This document shows positions 1-8,917 of a DNA stretch of 64,000 nucleotides, one piece after another. Below the pieces are notes generated by a model. The model saw only the letters and a program-made list of their open reading frames with translations, was not told the DNA's origin and ran no database searches. Made by a program: the position numbers and the translations under genes. Each line of letters opens with the position of its first letter. The stretch's first letter is position 1. This stretch comes from Candidatus Chloroploca mongolica (GTDB lineage Bacteria; Chloroflexota; Chloroflexia; Chloroflexales; Chloroflexaceae), in assembly GCF_004762035.2 (NCBI RefSeq), contig NZ_SIJK02000021.1, positions 1-64,000 on the forward strand. The letters are read 5' to 3'.

Positions 1-70
1 GATGCTCGCGGCCATCGGCGGCAAGTTGCAGCATCGGTAGCATCAGGTTTTGGAAATCGGGGATGGTCAT
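1..70 (-). CDS. Mrr-like restriction endonuclease, N-terminal fragment
   Basis: This is the first 23 codons of a gene that runs off the left edge. It reads MTIPDFQNLMLPMLQLAADG, then REH. This strongly resembles the start of Mrr restriction proteins, where a winged-helix DNA-binding domain begins with a similar IPDFQ..MLP.L pattern. Mrr enzymes cut DNA carrying foreign methylation. The ATG lies 9 bases after the stop codon of the type IIG restriction-modification gene, so the two are probably co-transcribed. The nuclease domain is outside the window, so the call rests on a short stretch only. Confidence 0.6.
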   Translation of the reverse strand, partial: MTIPDFQNLMLPMLQLAADGREH

Positions 71-79
71 AGTAAAATT

Positions 80-3000
80 CTATTTATTTACCGGCATTCG
101 TGGCGGCGCAGTTTCCCACAGTAATGCAACATCCTCTGGCGTCAGGCCGTAAGCAGCGTTGACCAACTCAGCCAGACGTCGCTCCAGTCCCAGTGCTTCG
201 GCCCGGTGTTGTTGAACAGGCTTAGCTTGTTCAGCGTAGCCGTCGCGCAGTGCCCGTAGTCCTGCTGGCGAGAGTTTGCCTGAAGCCTTGGGGCGACGCT
301 TCTTAACCTCCTCGATAAACTCTGGTTCACTAAGGGTGGAGAACTCGGCAAGCTTCTGGCCTGGTGTCGCTATATCGAACTCGCTACGCAACCAGTCAAG
401 GGTATCGCGCCGCGCTTGCTGCCCAGTTCTGGTAATGGCGATCAGCCGATCCACTGCTGGCGCGACGACCTCGCGGGTGGCATCATTAGCCGGAGCGATT
501 GGTAACTTCTCGATTAGAAAGCCAGCCGGGTTAAGGGCTTCGTCTTTCATATGTGGCAGATAGCGCCAGTTATACCACCACATGAGCGGGGAGTTAAGAA
601 CTGCAAGGAGCCAATGGTCAGGAACCGGAATAAAAAAGCCTTTATCGTTAGTAAATGCTTGAGACTTATCAATTCCATATTGTGAGTGGAATTGAATGAC
701 TTGATACATTACCTTTGGTTTTTCAAAAGCCTCATAGTACGCACAGGATCGTAGCTCCCACCAATAGTGCCCTTTGTCCTGACGGGCGCGCAATCGCACC
801 TCCATAGGCTTCATAAAGGCGTAGAGCGAGGGATAGTGCTCGCGGAAAGCGATCTCAGCCGCTTGTTCCGGGGTATGACTCCAGGGCCAGAAATTATTTT
901 CGCTGGACTTGAGCACAATCATCCACAGTCCTTGCCACTCGGGCGTCCAGCGTTTAATATCCTGCCCGCGCAGGTACGGCTTGATGACTTGCTCCGAACG
1001 CGGATCTTCTTGCACCAGACGTGTTTTGGTCGGCGTATCGATCAGGAACGCCTCGTTAAAGCCGGTCTTGATACCATAAAAGGGCTTCACCCCAGCATAC
1101 TCAATCAGCGGTATGCCAGCGCAGCGAATCTTATCTATAAGCGCATCGGTGCCGGTTTGTTCCAGGCTCCAGGCATTGCGACCCAGACGGTGCTGAGGCA
1201 CAGGGTGGCTGTAGCGAGCCACGTAGCTGTCCAGGCTCACTAAGCCCAGAGCATCTCGTGGAAAGCTCGTTACTTGCACCTCGTGATCTTTCAAGTCTGC
1301 ATCCGCTGAAGGTTTCGTCACCACGATAATCACCGGGAAGACATCGGCACCCTCAAAGATTGGAGCGTGGCCGAAATCAATGATGCGCTCAATGGTTGAC
1401 TGAGAGGCGAAGTAAGCCCGTAGCCCCTCGCCATAGCCAGCCCGTAGCCACTTGTTGGTTGTGATATACCCCAGCCGCCCGCCGTGCCGCAGCAGCTTGA
1501 CGCCCTGGTGGAAGAAGGAGACAAAGAGATCCGCTGTGCCGCTGTAGGTTTCGGGGTAGGCTCGTTGCAGGTAGGGTTTGAGCAGGCCGAGTTGTTCCTG
1601 GCGTACGTAGGGCGGGTTGCCAATGATCGCGTCAAAGCCGGCCTGTTCCCCCAGCGGGCGACCGTGGCGATCAAAAAAGACTTCGGGGAATTCCAGATCC
1701 CAATGCAAGAAGCGTTGCGCTTCGGCCAGCGCCCGTACCTGCGCCAGCAGCGGCTCGTAGGCGGGCATGGCAAACGCTCCGCTCTCGCGCTTGCTGGCAT
1801 ACGCAAGCAGACTCGGCCAGAGGCTCTGGTCGGGCGCCTGGGCGAAGTCGTCGGCGGTGCGCAGATCGGCCTGCACCGCAAAGCGTTCGGTCAATTCGCA
1901 CCGGATCAACTCGTATAAGTGCTCTTGCTCTTTGACTTCGGCGACGGTGCGCCCGGCGCTGCCTTCAATCAGCCACATCGAGCCGACGGCGCTCGACATC
2001 GCCCCGGCAAAGGCCGGATCTTCGAGCATCGAGAGCTGCCCTGCTTGCGCCGCCGCCACCTCTTTCTTGCTGCGTTTCGCCTGCTTCACGGGCTTGCTGG
2101 CCGCAACCTCGGTCGCTCTGGAACCTACCAGGGCATTGCCGCAGCGCAGGTGATGGTCAAGGAAGGAGAGCGGGCGGCCCTTCGCGGCGGTCGCCAGCCA
2201 GAGCGAGAGCTTGGCGAGATCGACCGCGAGCGGGTTGAGATCGACGCCGTAGATGCAACTCTGCGCCACGCGCCGCTTCCAATAGACCAGATCAGGCTCC
2301 TCGCCGGCCTCGGCGGGCGGCTGGACGCCCAGCTCGACGAGGTAGCGTGCGATATACTCCGTCGCCGCCACCGGAAAATGCCCGCTGCCCATCGCAGGAT
2401 CGAGGCAATTCACCGCCAGCACCGCCGCAATCTTCGCCTCGTCCGTCGTCTGCCCAGCAACCGCCTCCTCCAGCAACGGGCGGATGGTCTGCTCAACAAT
2501 ATACTGCACCACGAAATCGGGCGTGTAGTAGCTGCCGGTGCGGTGGCGCTCGCCCTTGTCATTGAAGAGATCAAGCGTGAAGCCGTCAGACGTGGGCGCA
2601 ATCGGCTGCAAATGATACTCAAGCAAGCCTTCGTAGATCGTGCCAAGATGGCGCTCGGCCAGATCGCGATAATCGATCTGCTCCTTCTCGACGCGGGCGA
2701 GCTTATCCAGCGCCCGCTGAAGCTGCGCATCACCAATCGTATAACGCTCAAGAAAGGGATGCCGCTGCGGATCGAACAGGCCCCCATTGAAGGTCGCAAC
2801 CTGAAGCGGCGGACTTCCGCCATTGATAATATGGAAGAGATCGCGCAAGCGCGCCCACGTCCGCCCGGTATCAGCCAGCAGCGTCAAGCCACTATCGAGA
2901 CGCCGCACCACCTGACGCACCGTCGCCGCAAGACTGTAATCCTCGCGATAGGCCGCACTCGCACGCAACGGCAGCAACTCACGCGCCTCGGCGTAAAAGA

Positions 3001-3877
3001 TAAAGAGCAACCGATAGAGCACAATCAGGCTATGGCTATAGACCTCGCGCAGCGTCTCAGGCGTCGGTTCCAACCGATTGCCCGGATAATCGAGCAAACC
3101 CTGAGCAAGATGGCGGAGCGCATCAAAAACCTGCGCCTTGAGGCTCTCACTCACGCCACGAGCATAGGCGCTGCTCTCACGGAGCATCGCCTCGAGCGCG
3201 AGCGGTTCCGCCGCCGGAGGGTTGAAAGCCTCCCGCCGAAAGAAGGCATAGAAATAGAGGAACGCATCAACATCACCGGACTCGGCCAACTGGCGCAGAT
3301 CGACCTCGTAGAAGCGATCCTGCTTATGAACGGTATCCTTATGATAGAGCCGCCAGAAGCGCCCATTGGTCAAGATGCCCCAGGCGACCCCGCTATGGCG
3401 CATATAAAAAGCGATCTGATCAGCCGGAACTTTATTGATCTCATCGCTCTCGCCGGTGCTCGAAACATCCAGCTTGCGCTCCCAATGCTTCGCATCGCCC
3501 ACCGCAAACGCCGCACCGAAATCGGCATCCGTCAGCACCCGACCTTTATTAGCATTCAGCGCAGCCTGATCGCAGTAGAAAACATAATCCGGCTTCTTCG
3601 TCCCCTTGGGCGTACGCAGCGCAGCCTGCACCTCAAAGCTATGGCCGAGCGCCAGCAGCACCGGACGCACCAGATCGTGCTCGGTCTGCGCCTCATTATT
3701 CGAAGGCGTAAAAGCCGCCAACAGCGCCCGCACCTGCGCCAGCACCGGAGCAGCCTCAGCCCGCAGCGCCAGCCACTGCTCACGTTGCGGCAACGTCACA
3801 TCAAGATAACGATCAGCAAAAAGCTGACGATTGTGGTGGCGCTGAGCCAGGGCCAGCGAGAGTTGCGCTGCTGACAT
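80..3877 (-). CDS. Type IIG restriction-modification enzyme (Eco57I-like)
   Basis: A 1265-residue protein combining nuclease and adenine-N6 methyltransferase. Near the N-terminus, PDYVFY (about residue 97) and GDAKHW (about 128) fit a PD-(D/E)xK nuclease core. The methyltransferase shows motif I DPAMGSGHF near residue 494 and motif IV IIGNPPYV near 753. The C-terminal third should hold the target-recognition region. Such enzymes methylate and cut near one recognition sequence without a partner. I placed the start at MSAAQLSLAL because the 18 codons further upstream overlap the preceding gene. No good ribosome binding site precedes it. It begins 11 bases after the membrane protein gene and is followed at 9 bases by an Mrr-like gene. 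A solitary PglX-like methylase is the alternative, but the nuclease motif argues against that. Confidence 0.85.
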   Translation of the reverse strand: MSAAQLSLALAQRHHNRQLFADRYLDVTLPQREQWLALRAEAAPVLAQVRALLAAFTPSNNEAQTEHDLVRPVLLALGHSFEVQAALRTPKGTKKPDYVFYCDQAALNANKGRVLTDADFGAAFAVGDAKHWERKLDVSSTGESDEINKVPADQIAFYMRHSGVAWGILTNGRFWRLYHKDTVHKQDRFYEVDLRQLAESGDVDAFLYFYAFFRREAFNPPAAEPLALEAMLRESSAYARGVSESLKAQVFDALRHLAQGLLDYPGNRLEPTPETLREVYSHSLIVLYRLLFIFYAEARELLPLRASAAYREDYSLAATVRQVVRRLDSGLTLLADTGRTWARLRDLFHIINGGSPPLQVATFNGGLFDPQRHPFLERYTIGDAQLQRALDKLARVEKEQIDYRDLAERHLGTIYEGLLEYHLQPIAPTSDGFTLDLFNDKGERHRTGSYYTPDFVVQYIVEQTIRPLLEEAVAGQTTDEAKIAAVLAVNCLDPAMGSGHFPVAATEYIARYLVELGVQPPAEAGEEPDLVYWKRRVAQSCIYGVDLNPLAVDLAKLSLWLATAAKGRPLSFLDHHLRCGNALVGSRATEVAASKPVKQAKRSKKEVAAAQAGQLSMLEDPAFAGAMSSAVGSMWLIEGSAGRTVAEVKEQEHLYELIRCELTERFAVQADLRTADDFAQAPDQSLWPSLLAYASKRESGAFAMPAYEPLLAQVRALAEAQRFLHWDLEFPEVFFDRHGRPLGEQAGFDAIIGNPPYVRQEQLGLLKPYLQRAYPETYSGTADLFVSFFHQGVKLLRHGGRLGYITTNKWLRAGYGEGLRAYFASQSTIERIIDFGHAPIFEGADVFPVIIVVTKPSADADLKDHEVQVTSFPRDALGLVSLDSYVARYSHPVPQHRLGRNAWSLEQTGTDALIDKIRCAGIPLIEYAGVKPFYGIKTGFNEAFLIDTPTKTRLVQEDPRSEQVIKPYLRGQDIKRWTPEWQGLWMIVLKSSENNFWPWSHTPEQAAEIAFREHYPSLYAFMKPMEVRLRARQDKGHYWWELRSCAYYEAFEKPKVMYQVIQFHSQYGIDKSQAFTNDKGFFIPVPDHWLLAVLNSPLMWWYNWRYLPHMKDEALNPAGFLIEKLPIAPANDATREVVAPAVDRLIAITRTGQQARRDTLDWLRSEFDIATPGQKLAEFSTLSEPEFIEEVKKRRPKASGKLSPAGLRALRDGYAEQAKPVQQHRAEALGLERRLAELVNAAYGLTPEDVALLWETAPPRMPVNK

Positions 3878-3888
3878 AGGGGTAAAGG

Positions 3889-5445
3889 TCACGTCGACAC
3901 CCGCGCCACAGCCCAGACGCGCCACAGGCACACGCCCGCGCTCACCGCAGTAAGCACACCAAGCGCAAGATAGAGCGCGGGCACCGCAAAGAGCCAGGGC
4001 TTGCCAGCGGTCAACGCCTCGAGCGTCCAGGGTTGCCCATAGTATTCGGTGATCAGCGTGACGAGGCCGTACGTGTTAAAGATGAAGAAGAAGAGCACAA
4101 GCGCCAGCAAGAGCAGGGTGTCGAAACGGCGAGGCAGCAGACCGAGCAGGCCAAAGACCAGCAGCCAGATCGTGGCACCGAGCATGCCAAAGAGGTAGCG
4201 CCCCCGCGAAATATAGACATAGTCGCCATAGGGTGGGATTGGATGCACACGCAGCAACAAAGCCGCCACCCCGACCGCGATCAGGCTCAACAGCATCCAG
4301 ATCACCCGGCGCTGCCAGAGCGCCACCTCATCGCGGCGACGGAAAGCCCGGATAAGCAAGCCGAGACCCGCGGCGGCACTGAGCAGCAGAAAGATGATCG
4401 TCCAGACCCCATCGAGCACGATGCGATCCCAGCCATAGGCACCCCAATGGGTCCGAAACGCAACCTCAAGGGTAAAAGGATAGAGCTGCGCACTATTTTC
4501 CCAGTCCATAATCGACAGGAAAAAGGGCTCAAGCCTGAGGCGCAGATACTGCTGATCGAGTTGCAGAAACCAGGGGCGCAACTCGAACGTCATCCCGGCC
4601 TCAGTCTGCGCGATCTCTACTGCGGCCACGAATCCGCCTGTGGCAAGGGCCAGCCCAAGCACCAGCGTCACCCAGCGCCAGATCCCACGGATCGGCTGGC
4701 GTTTCAGCGACCAGAAGAGCGCCAGCACCAGCGGCACCACGCCCAGCACCGCCGTCCGTTTGGCCGCCACCCCGATCCCCAGGCTGAGCAACGCCATCAA
4801 CAACGGCAACGGGCGCAGACCATCGCGGATCAGCAACGCACAGGCAAGCAAGAGCATCGCCCCGGTCGCATTGATCAGCACATCGTTATTCACCGTCACC
4901 ATCAACGAGGCAAACGCAGGCAGCGTGGCATAGATCAACGGCACCGCCACCTGGAGTGACGGCTGATCAGGGGTCAGCACAACCGCGAGGCGCCAGACCG
5001 CTAGCACGGACACGACATAGAGTGCGAGACTCAAGAGACGGGCTGCATAAAGTTGCGTTTCGATGGACTGATCAAGCGTCTGTTCAATCGGAAGCGAGGC
5101 AAGCTCATAATAGAAGGGCGGGTGAATGCGCTGATTGAAACCAATGAAAGGCACCCCAGGCGAGCGGTAGGTCGGCTCGCCATCAGGCCCCCAAAAGTCA
5201 AAGCGCTGCATCGAATCGGCAATTGGCTGCACAAACTCATTGCGGTAGGTCGCAAGATCACTCGCAGCGCGGATCAACGCATGCTCAAAATGGGTCGGCT
5301 CATCATAGCCCTGCCAGGGCAAAATCAAAAAGAGATAGAGCAAACCGTGGAGCAACGCAAAACTCAGCAGGCACGCGAACGTCACCCAATCTGTTGCCTT
5401 GCGACGGGAAGATGCAAGGGGGGGATCGGCAGCAATCTGGGTCAT
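3889..5445 (-). CDS. Polytopic membrane protein, GT-C / DUF2142-like
   Basis: A 518-residue protein with about ten hydrophobic segments. The first extracytoplasmic loop carries LPWQGYDEPTHFEHA, which matches the acidic DEP.H signature of DUF2142 and related GT-C glycosyltransferases that use polyprenyl-phosphate sugars. It may transfer a sugar to a surface polymer, but the acceptor cannot be told. It overlaps the small membrane protein upstream by 4 bases (ATGA) and precedes the type IIG gene by 11 bases. The three appear to share a transcript, although no functional link to restriction is evident. Confidence 0.6.
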   Translation of the reverse strand: MTQIAADPPLASSRRKATDWVTFACLLSFALLHGLLYLFLILPWQGYDEPTHFEHALIRAASDLATYRNEFVQPIADSMQRFDFWGPDGEPTYRSPGVPFIGFNQRIHPPFYYELASLPIEQTLDQSIETQLYAARLLSLALYVVSVLAVWRLAVVLTPDQPSLQVAVPLIYATLPAFASLMVTVNNDVLINATGAMLLLACALLIRDGLRPLPLLMALLSLGIGVAAKRTAVLGVVPLVLALFWSLKRQPIRGIWRWVTLVLGLALATGGFVAAVEIAQTEAGMTFELRPWFLQLDQQYLRLRLEPFFLSIMDWENSAQLYPFTLEVAFRTHWGAYGWDRIVLDGVWTIIFLLLSAAAGLGLLIRAFRRRDEVALWQRRVIWMLLSLIAVGVAALLLRVHPIPPYGDYVYISRGRYLFGMLGATIWLLVFGLLGLLPRRFDTLLLLALVLFFFIFNTYGLVTLITEYYGQPWTLEALTAGKPWLFAVPALYLALGVLTAVSAGVCLWRVWAVARVST

Positions 5446-5714
5446 CGTCGTCTCCGCAGCCAGCGCATCGTCCAGAGCGCCAGAAAAAAGACCGACGCGG
5501 TAATCGTCAGCCTGATCAACTCAAGCCAGAGCATTTCACGGGCGATCAACATCACCCCGATGAGAAAGAGGGCAAACCCGCTGGAAAACCAGGACTCAAT
5601 CGGTGCAGCGAGCGGAATACGGCGCATATGATCGCCATAACTCAGCGTCGCAAAGAGGATCGCGGCACCACTGATCACCACCGCCAACTCAGCGAGATAG
5701 GGCCACGCTTCCAT
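5442..5714 (-). CDS. Small membrane protein, unknown function
   Basis: A 90-residue protein beginning MEAWPYLAEL with three predicted membrane segments (about residues 8-25, 45-60, 67-84) and a basic WLRRRR tail that would lie in the cytoplasm. I do not recognise the family. The start at 5714 is preceded by GAGGAG about nine bases upstream. A longer in-frame reading reaches 5978, but its N-terminal part is low-complexity translation of a GC-rich repeat and is not credible. The stop overlaps the next gene by 4 bases, suggesting translational coupling to the GT-C-like protein. Confidence 0.6.
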   Translation of the reverse strand: MEAWPYLAELAVVISGAAILFATLSYGDHMRRIPLAAPIESWFSSGFALFLIGVMLIAREMLWLELIRLTITASVFFLALWTMRWLRRRR

Positions 5715-5797
5715 CCCACAACTCCTCACATGCGCCTGAACCACGAACCTTCGCGCGCACGCATGGTAGCACACACCACGCGGAGGACGCAACCAAG

Positions 5798-5945
5798 AGT
5801 ACGGGCACGGCGCCGCCGTGCCCCCACGCGCCGTGCCCCCGCGCCGTGCCCCCGCGCCGGGTCCCCGAAGCCGCCGTACGGGCACGGCGCCGCCGTGCCC
5901 CCACGCCGTACCCCCTCGCCGTGCCCCCTCGCCGTCACCCCCGCT
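5798..5945. repeat. GC-rich low-complexity repeat block
   Basis: This intergenic block is built from GTGCCCCC and CGCCGTGCCCCC units and their complements. A 29-base unit starting GTACGGGCACGGCGCC recurs at about 5799 and 5875. It can fold into strong GC hairpins. It lies between the sulP stop and the small membrane protein gene. All three reading frames of the minus strand stay open through it, which creates spurious reading frames. Confidence 0.75.
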
Positions 5946-5974
5946 CCAGGAGGCGGGTGAGGGCGAAAAGTCGA

Positions 5975-7642
5975 TCAAGCCGCGATGCCCGGCAATGCAG
6001 GCATCAACCGCCCCACTGCCCGCCGCAGGGCCGCTGGCCGATGGCAGAAGACATGATCCTCTGGGATCATGGCAAAAATATCGAGCCGACTCAACTGGCG
6101 ATGCATCGCGGCGGTGGGACTAACGATGAAAACCTCGCCCCTGGCTTCGACCGCATCTTTGATCGCATTCTCAATCGCCAGCGAAATCGTATCATCCAGC
6201 AGGGGCACATTGCTCAGATCGATCACCACGGCATCATACTCGCTGATTGTCGCGTGCTGACGCGCAATCGCCTTCGAGACCCCAAAGATCATCGGGCCAC
6301 TCAGGTAAAAGAGCAAGACCCGTCCATCGGCCTGTTGCAACAGGCTGCGCTCTTCGTCAGTCATCTGGATCGCATCATCAGCATCACTAATCGCCTTCAC
6401 ATGCTCTGATTGCAACGCGCTCAGCCGCTCGATCGTCAGGATATTGGCAATAAAAATGCCCACCCCAACCGCGACAATCAGATCAACAAAGACCGTCAGC
6501 AGCAACACGCCATACATAATCACCGTCGTCTGGAATGAGACCCGATGCGCCCGCTTGAGCAAGCTCCAATCGAGGATGTTGAACCCAACATGCATCGCAA
6601 TGCCGGCGAGCACAGCAAGCGGGATCTGTTCGGTCAACCTGGCTGCCCCGAATACCACTACCAGTAACAGCAAGGCCCGGATCACCCCGGCGAGCGGCGT
6701 CCTGCCTCCACTCTGGATATTGACCACCGTGCCCATCGTGGCGCCCGCCCCCGGCAAGCCACCAAAGAGACCCGAGACAAAATTGCCAAGCCCCTGACCA
6801 ATCAACTCCTTATCCGAACGATGCTCGGTACGGGTCAGGCTGTCGGCAATCATTGCCGTGAGCGTCGTATCAATGCACCCGAGCATCCCCAGGATCAGGC
6901 CATCAATCATGATCGTCGTGATCTGCTCGGGGGTAAAGGTGGGAAAGATCAGCTCGGGCAAGCCAACCGGAATCACCCCAATCCGACGGAGATCTTCATT
7001 GGCAAAGACCAGCAACGAGACAACCGTACCCGCAACAAGCGCGATCAACTGAGGGGGCACATAGCGTTTGAAGCGCGCCGGAAAGAGAAACAGGATCGCC
7101 AGCGTCAGCAGTCCGAGGATCGTCTCGGTGGGGCGGATATTCGCCACCAGGGTCGGCAGATTTTGCAACGTCCCCAGCACCCCCCCCGGAGGACTCGGCT
7201 GGCCCATCAGCGGGGCCAGTTGCAGCGTCATCAGGATAATGCCAATGCCCGACATAAAGCCAGAAATGACACTGTAGGGCATCAGCGTAATATACTTGCC
7301 CAGTTTGAGCAGGCCGAACAGGATCTGAAAGAGACCCGCAACCATCACCACCGTAAAGGCCATTGCCATCCCTTGATCGGGATTTTGCGCCAGCATCGCG
7401 ACAATCACCGCCGTCATCACCACCGTCATCGGGCCAGTTGGCTCTGAGATGAGCGTTGAGGTGCCCCCAAAGAGCGCCGCAAAGAGACCAACCAGAATCG
7501 CCCCATACAACCCGGCTGCAGGCCCCGCCCCCGAAGCAACCCCAAACGTCAACGCCAGCGGCAACGAAACAATGGCCGTCGTCACCCCACCGAACAGGTC
7601 CCCGCGAAGGTTATCGAACCGAAAGTGATTGAAGACCTGCAT
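5975..7642 (-). CDS. SulP family anion transporter with STAS domain
   Basis: A 555-residue inner-membrane transporter of the SulP (SLC26) family. The N-terminal part has the typical GDLFGGVTTAIVSLPLALTFGVASG start and about 10-12 membrane helices. The C-terminal about 120 residues form a cytoplasmic STAS domain (from about 430, with VVIDLSNVPLLDDT). Members move sulfate, bicarbonate or other anions. The substrate cannot be read from sequence. GGGAGAGGGT directly before the ATG is the ribosome binding site. The gene stands alone between terminator-like sequences, and its promoter region holds a symmetric operator-like site. Confidence 0.9.
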   Translation of the reverse strand: MQVFNHFRFDNLRGDLFGGVTTAIVSLPLALTFGVASGAGPAAGLYGAILVGLFAALFGGTSTLISEPTGPMTVVMTAVIVAMLAQNPDQGMAMAFTVVMVAGLFQILFGLLKLGKYITLMPYSVISGFMSGIGIILMTLQLAPLMGQPSPPGGVLGTLQNLPTLVANIRPTETILGLLTLAILFLFPARFKRYVPPQLIALVAGTVVSLLVFANEDLRRIGVIPVGLPELIFPTFTPEQITTIMIDGLILGMLGCIDTTLTAMIADSLTRTEHRSDKELIGQGLGNFVSGLFGGLPGAGATMGTVVNIQSGGRTPLAGVIRALLLLVVVFGAARLTEQIPLAVLAGIAMHVGFNILDWSLLKRAHRVSFQTTVIMYGVLLLTVFVDLIVAVGVGIFIANILTIERLSALQSEHVKAISDADDAIQMTDEERSLLQQADGRVLLFYLSGPMIFGVSKAIARQHATISEYDAVVIDLSNVPLLDDTISLAIENAIKDAVEARGEVFIVSPTAAMHRQLSRLDIFAMIPEDHVFCHRPAALRRAVGRLMPALPGIAA

Positions 7643-7695
7643 ACCCTCTCCCAGGCTACATGCTCCTTGCGCCGCTTTGGAATGCTATTTAATTC

Positions 7696-7717
7696 ACGAT
7701 ATATATATCGTATTATA
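7696..7717 (-). promoter_or_regulatory. Putative sulP promoter -10 box and operator palindrome
   Basis: On the minus strand a perfect TATAAT lies at 7717-7712, immediately followed by the perfect 16-base palindrome ACGATATATATATCGT at 7711-7696. The palindrome would cover the transcription start about 60 bases upstream of the sulP ATG, the usual place for a repressor operator. No clear -35 box is present, which fits an activated or weak promoter. Confidence 0.45.
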
Positions 7718-7746
7718 ACACACTATGCAGCCCTGGCGCATAGCAA

Positions 7747-7779
7747 AAAAAACAAGCCAGCAAAGCTGGCTTGTTTTTT
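7747..7779 (-). terminator. Intrinsic terminator after adenosine deaminase gene
   Basis: A perfect hairpin with core arms AACAAGCCAGC and GCTGGCTTGTT around an AAA/TTT loop, with runs of A or T on both sides. It lies 24 bases after the stop of the adenosine deaminase gene. It may work in both directions. Confidence 0.85.
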
Positions 7780-7802
7780 GCTGTGTGCCACCCTATTGGC
7801 CG

Positions 7803-8843
7803 TTACACCCCAAGGCGTTGACGGAGCAGCGTGATCTCTTGTTCAACCCGCATTGTGAGCGCCTCCTGGTCAGAGGCGGGCAAGAAGGTCGCCCGGGCCG
7901 CTGTGTTGACCGTACCACACAACTGGTCGAGCGTCAGGCCAAGGTGCGTAAGCGAGCGACGGTACTCTTCGGTCAACGTCGTCGCAAAGAAGGTCGGGTC
8001 ATCAGAATTGATCGTCACCTGGACGCCCGCGGCAAGCAAAGAGGGCAACGGGTGGCTCTCCCACGTCTTGATAGCGCCGGTCAACAGATTGCTACTGGGG
8101 CAAATATCAAGCACAACGCCCCGTTCGGCCAGCGTCTGCACCAGGAGGGGATCATCAACGCTGCGCACACCATGGCCGACCCGCTGCGCCTCAAGAAACT
8201 CGATCGCGCCCCAGACACTCACCGGCCCGACCACCTCACCGGCGTGGGCCATCACCCCAAGCCCCGCCGCACGGGCAGCCGCAAAGACAGGGGCAAACGG
8301 CTCGGGGGGATGCCCGATCTCATTGCCTCCAATCGACCAGCCGACAACCCCACGGTGCATCAGCGCACAGGCGACTTCGAGTGACTCCCAGGCGCGTTCA
8401 GGGCCATACTGGCGCCCATAATCAAGGGCCAGGCGGAGCACAATATCAGCCTCACGCTCGACCTGGGCAAAGCCTGCCATCGTGCCCTCAATGACCTCAT
8501 AGAGATCGACCCCGCGCAGCAGGTACTGCATCGGGGAAATCATCACCTCGGCATAGCGCACGTGCTGCTGGGCGAGATCGTGGCCCAACTCATAGGCCAG
8601 TTGTTCAAAATCCTCACCACGCACAATGGCTCGCGTCATCGCCATAAACACATTGAGGAAATCGCCAAAATCGCGATAGCGAAAGAGTGCGGCGACACCC
8701 TCTTCATCATTGGCGGGCAAGGTGACCCCATTGCGTTCAGCCAGCACTAACAACGTGCGCGGGGTGATCGTTCCCTCCAGGTGAAGGTGGAGTTCCACCT
8801 TGGGCATCTGAGTGATAAAGGTCTCAAGCACTGGCGTGAGCAC
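7803..8843 (-). CDS. add: Adenosine deaminase family protein
   Basis: A 346-residue amidohydrolase of the adenosine/AMP deaminase family. Metal and substrate motifs are in order: KVELHLHLEG (residue 15 on), MAHAGE (near 210), QRVGHG (near 233), and INSDDP (near 290). The family converts adenosine to inosine in purine salvage. The SDDP form and divergent substrate loop leave adenine or a modified adenosine as possible substrates. The start is GTG. An ATG 12 codons later (MPKVELH) is the alternative. A strong terminator follows. The gene is not tightly coupled to prfA upstream (74-base gap). Confidence 0.85.
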   Translation of the reverse strand: MLTPVLETFITQMPKVELHLHLEGTITPRTLLVLAERNGVTLPANDEEGVAALFRYRDFGDFLNVFMAMTRAIVRGEDFEQLAYELGHDLAQQHVRYAEVMISPMQYLLRGVDLYEVIEGTMAGFAQVEREADIVLRLALDYGRQYGPERAWESLEVACALMHRGVVGWSIGGNEIGHPPEPFAPVFAAARAAGLGVMAHAGEVVGPVSVWGAIEFLEAQRVGHGVRSVDDPLLVQTLAERGVVLDICPSSNLLTGAIKTWESHPLPSLLAAGVQVTINSDDPTFFATTLTEEYRRSLTHLGLTLDQLCGTVNTAARATFLPASDQEALTMRVEQEITLLRQRLGV

Positions 8844-8917
8844 AATGATCTTCCCTGACTATCTTGCCGATGGTGTGTGAAGATTATAGACTATCCTCTC
8901 AGCAAGCGCCAATCGAA

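Noticed and set aside
1919-3874. Long open frame on the plus strand, opposite the type IIG gene
   Set aside because: It is antisense to a gene with clear methylase and nuclease motifs, has no ribosome site and translates to a biased Arg/Ile/Leu-rich protein.
5442-5978. Longer form of the small membrane protein starting at 5978
   Set aside because: The extra N-terminus translates a GC-rich repeat. A good ribosome site supports the start at 5714.
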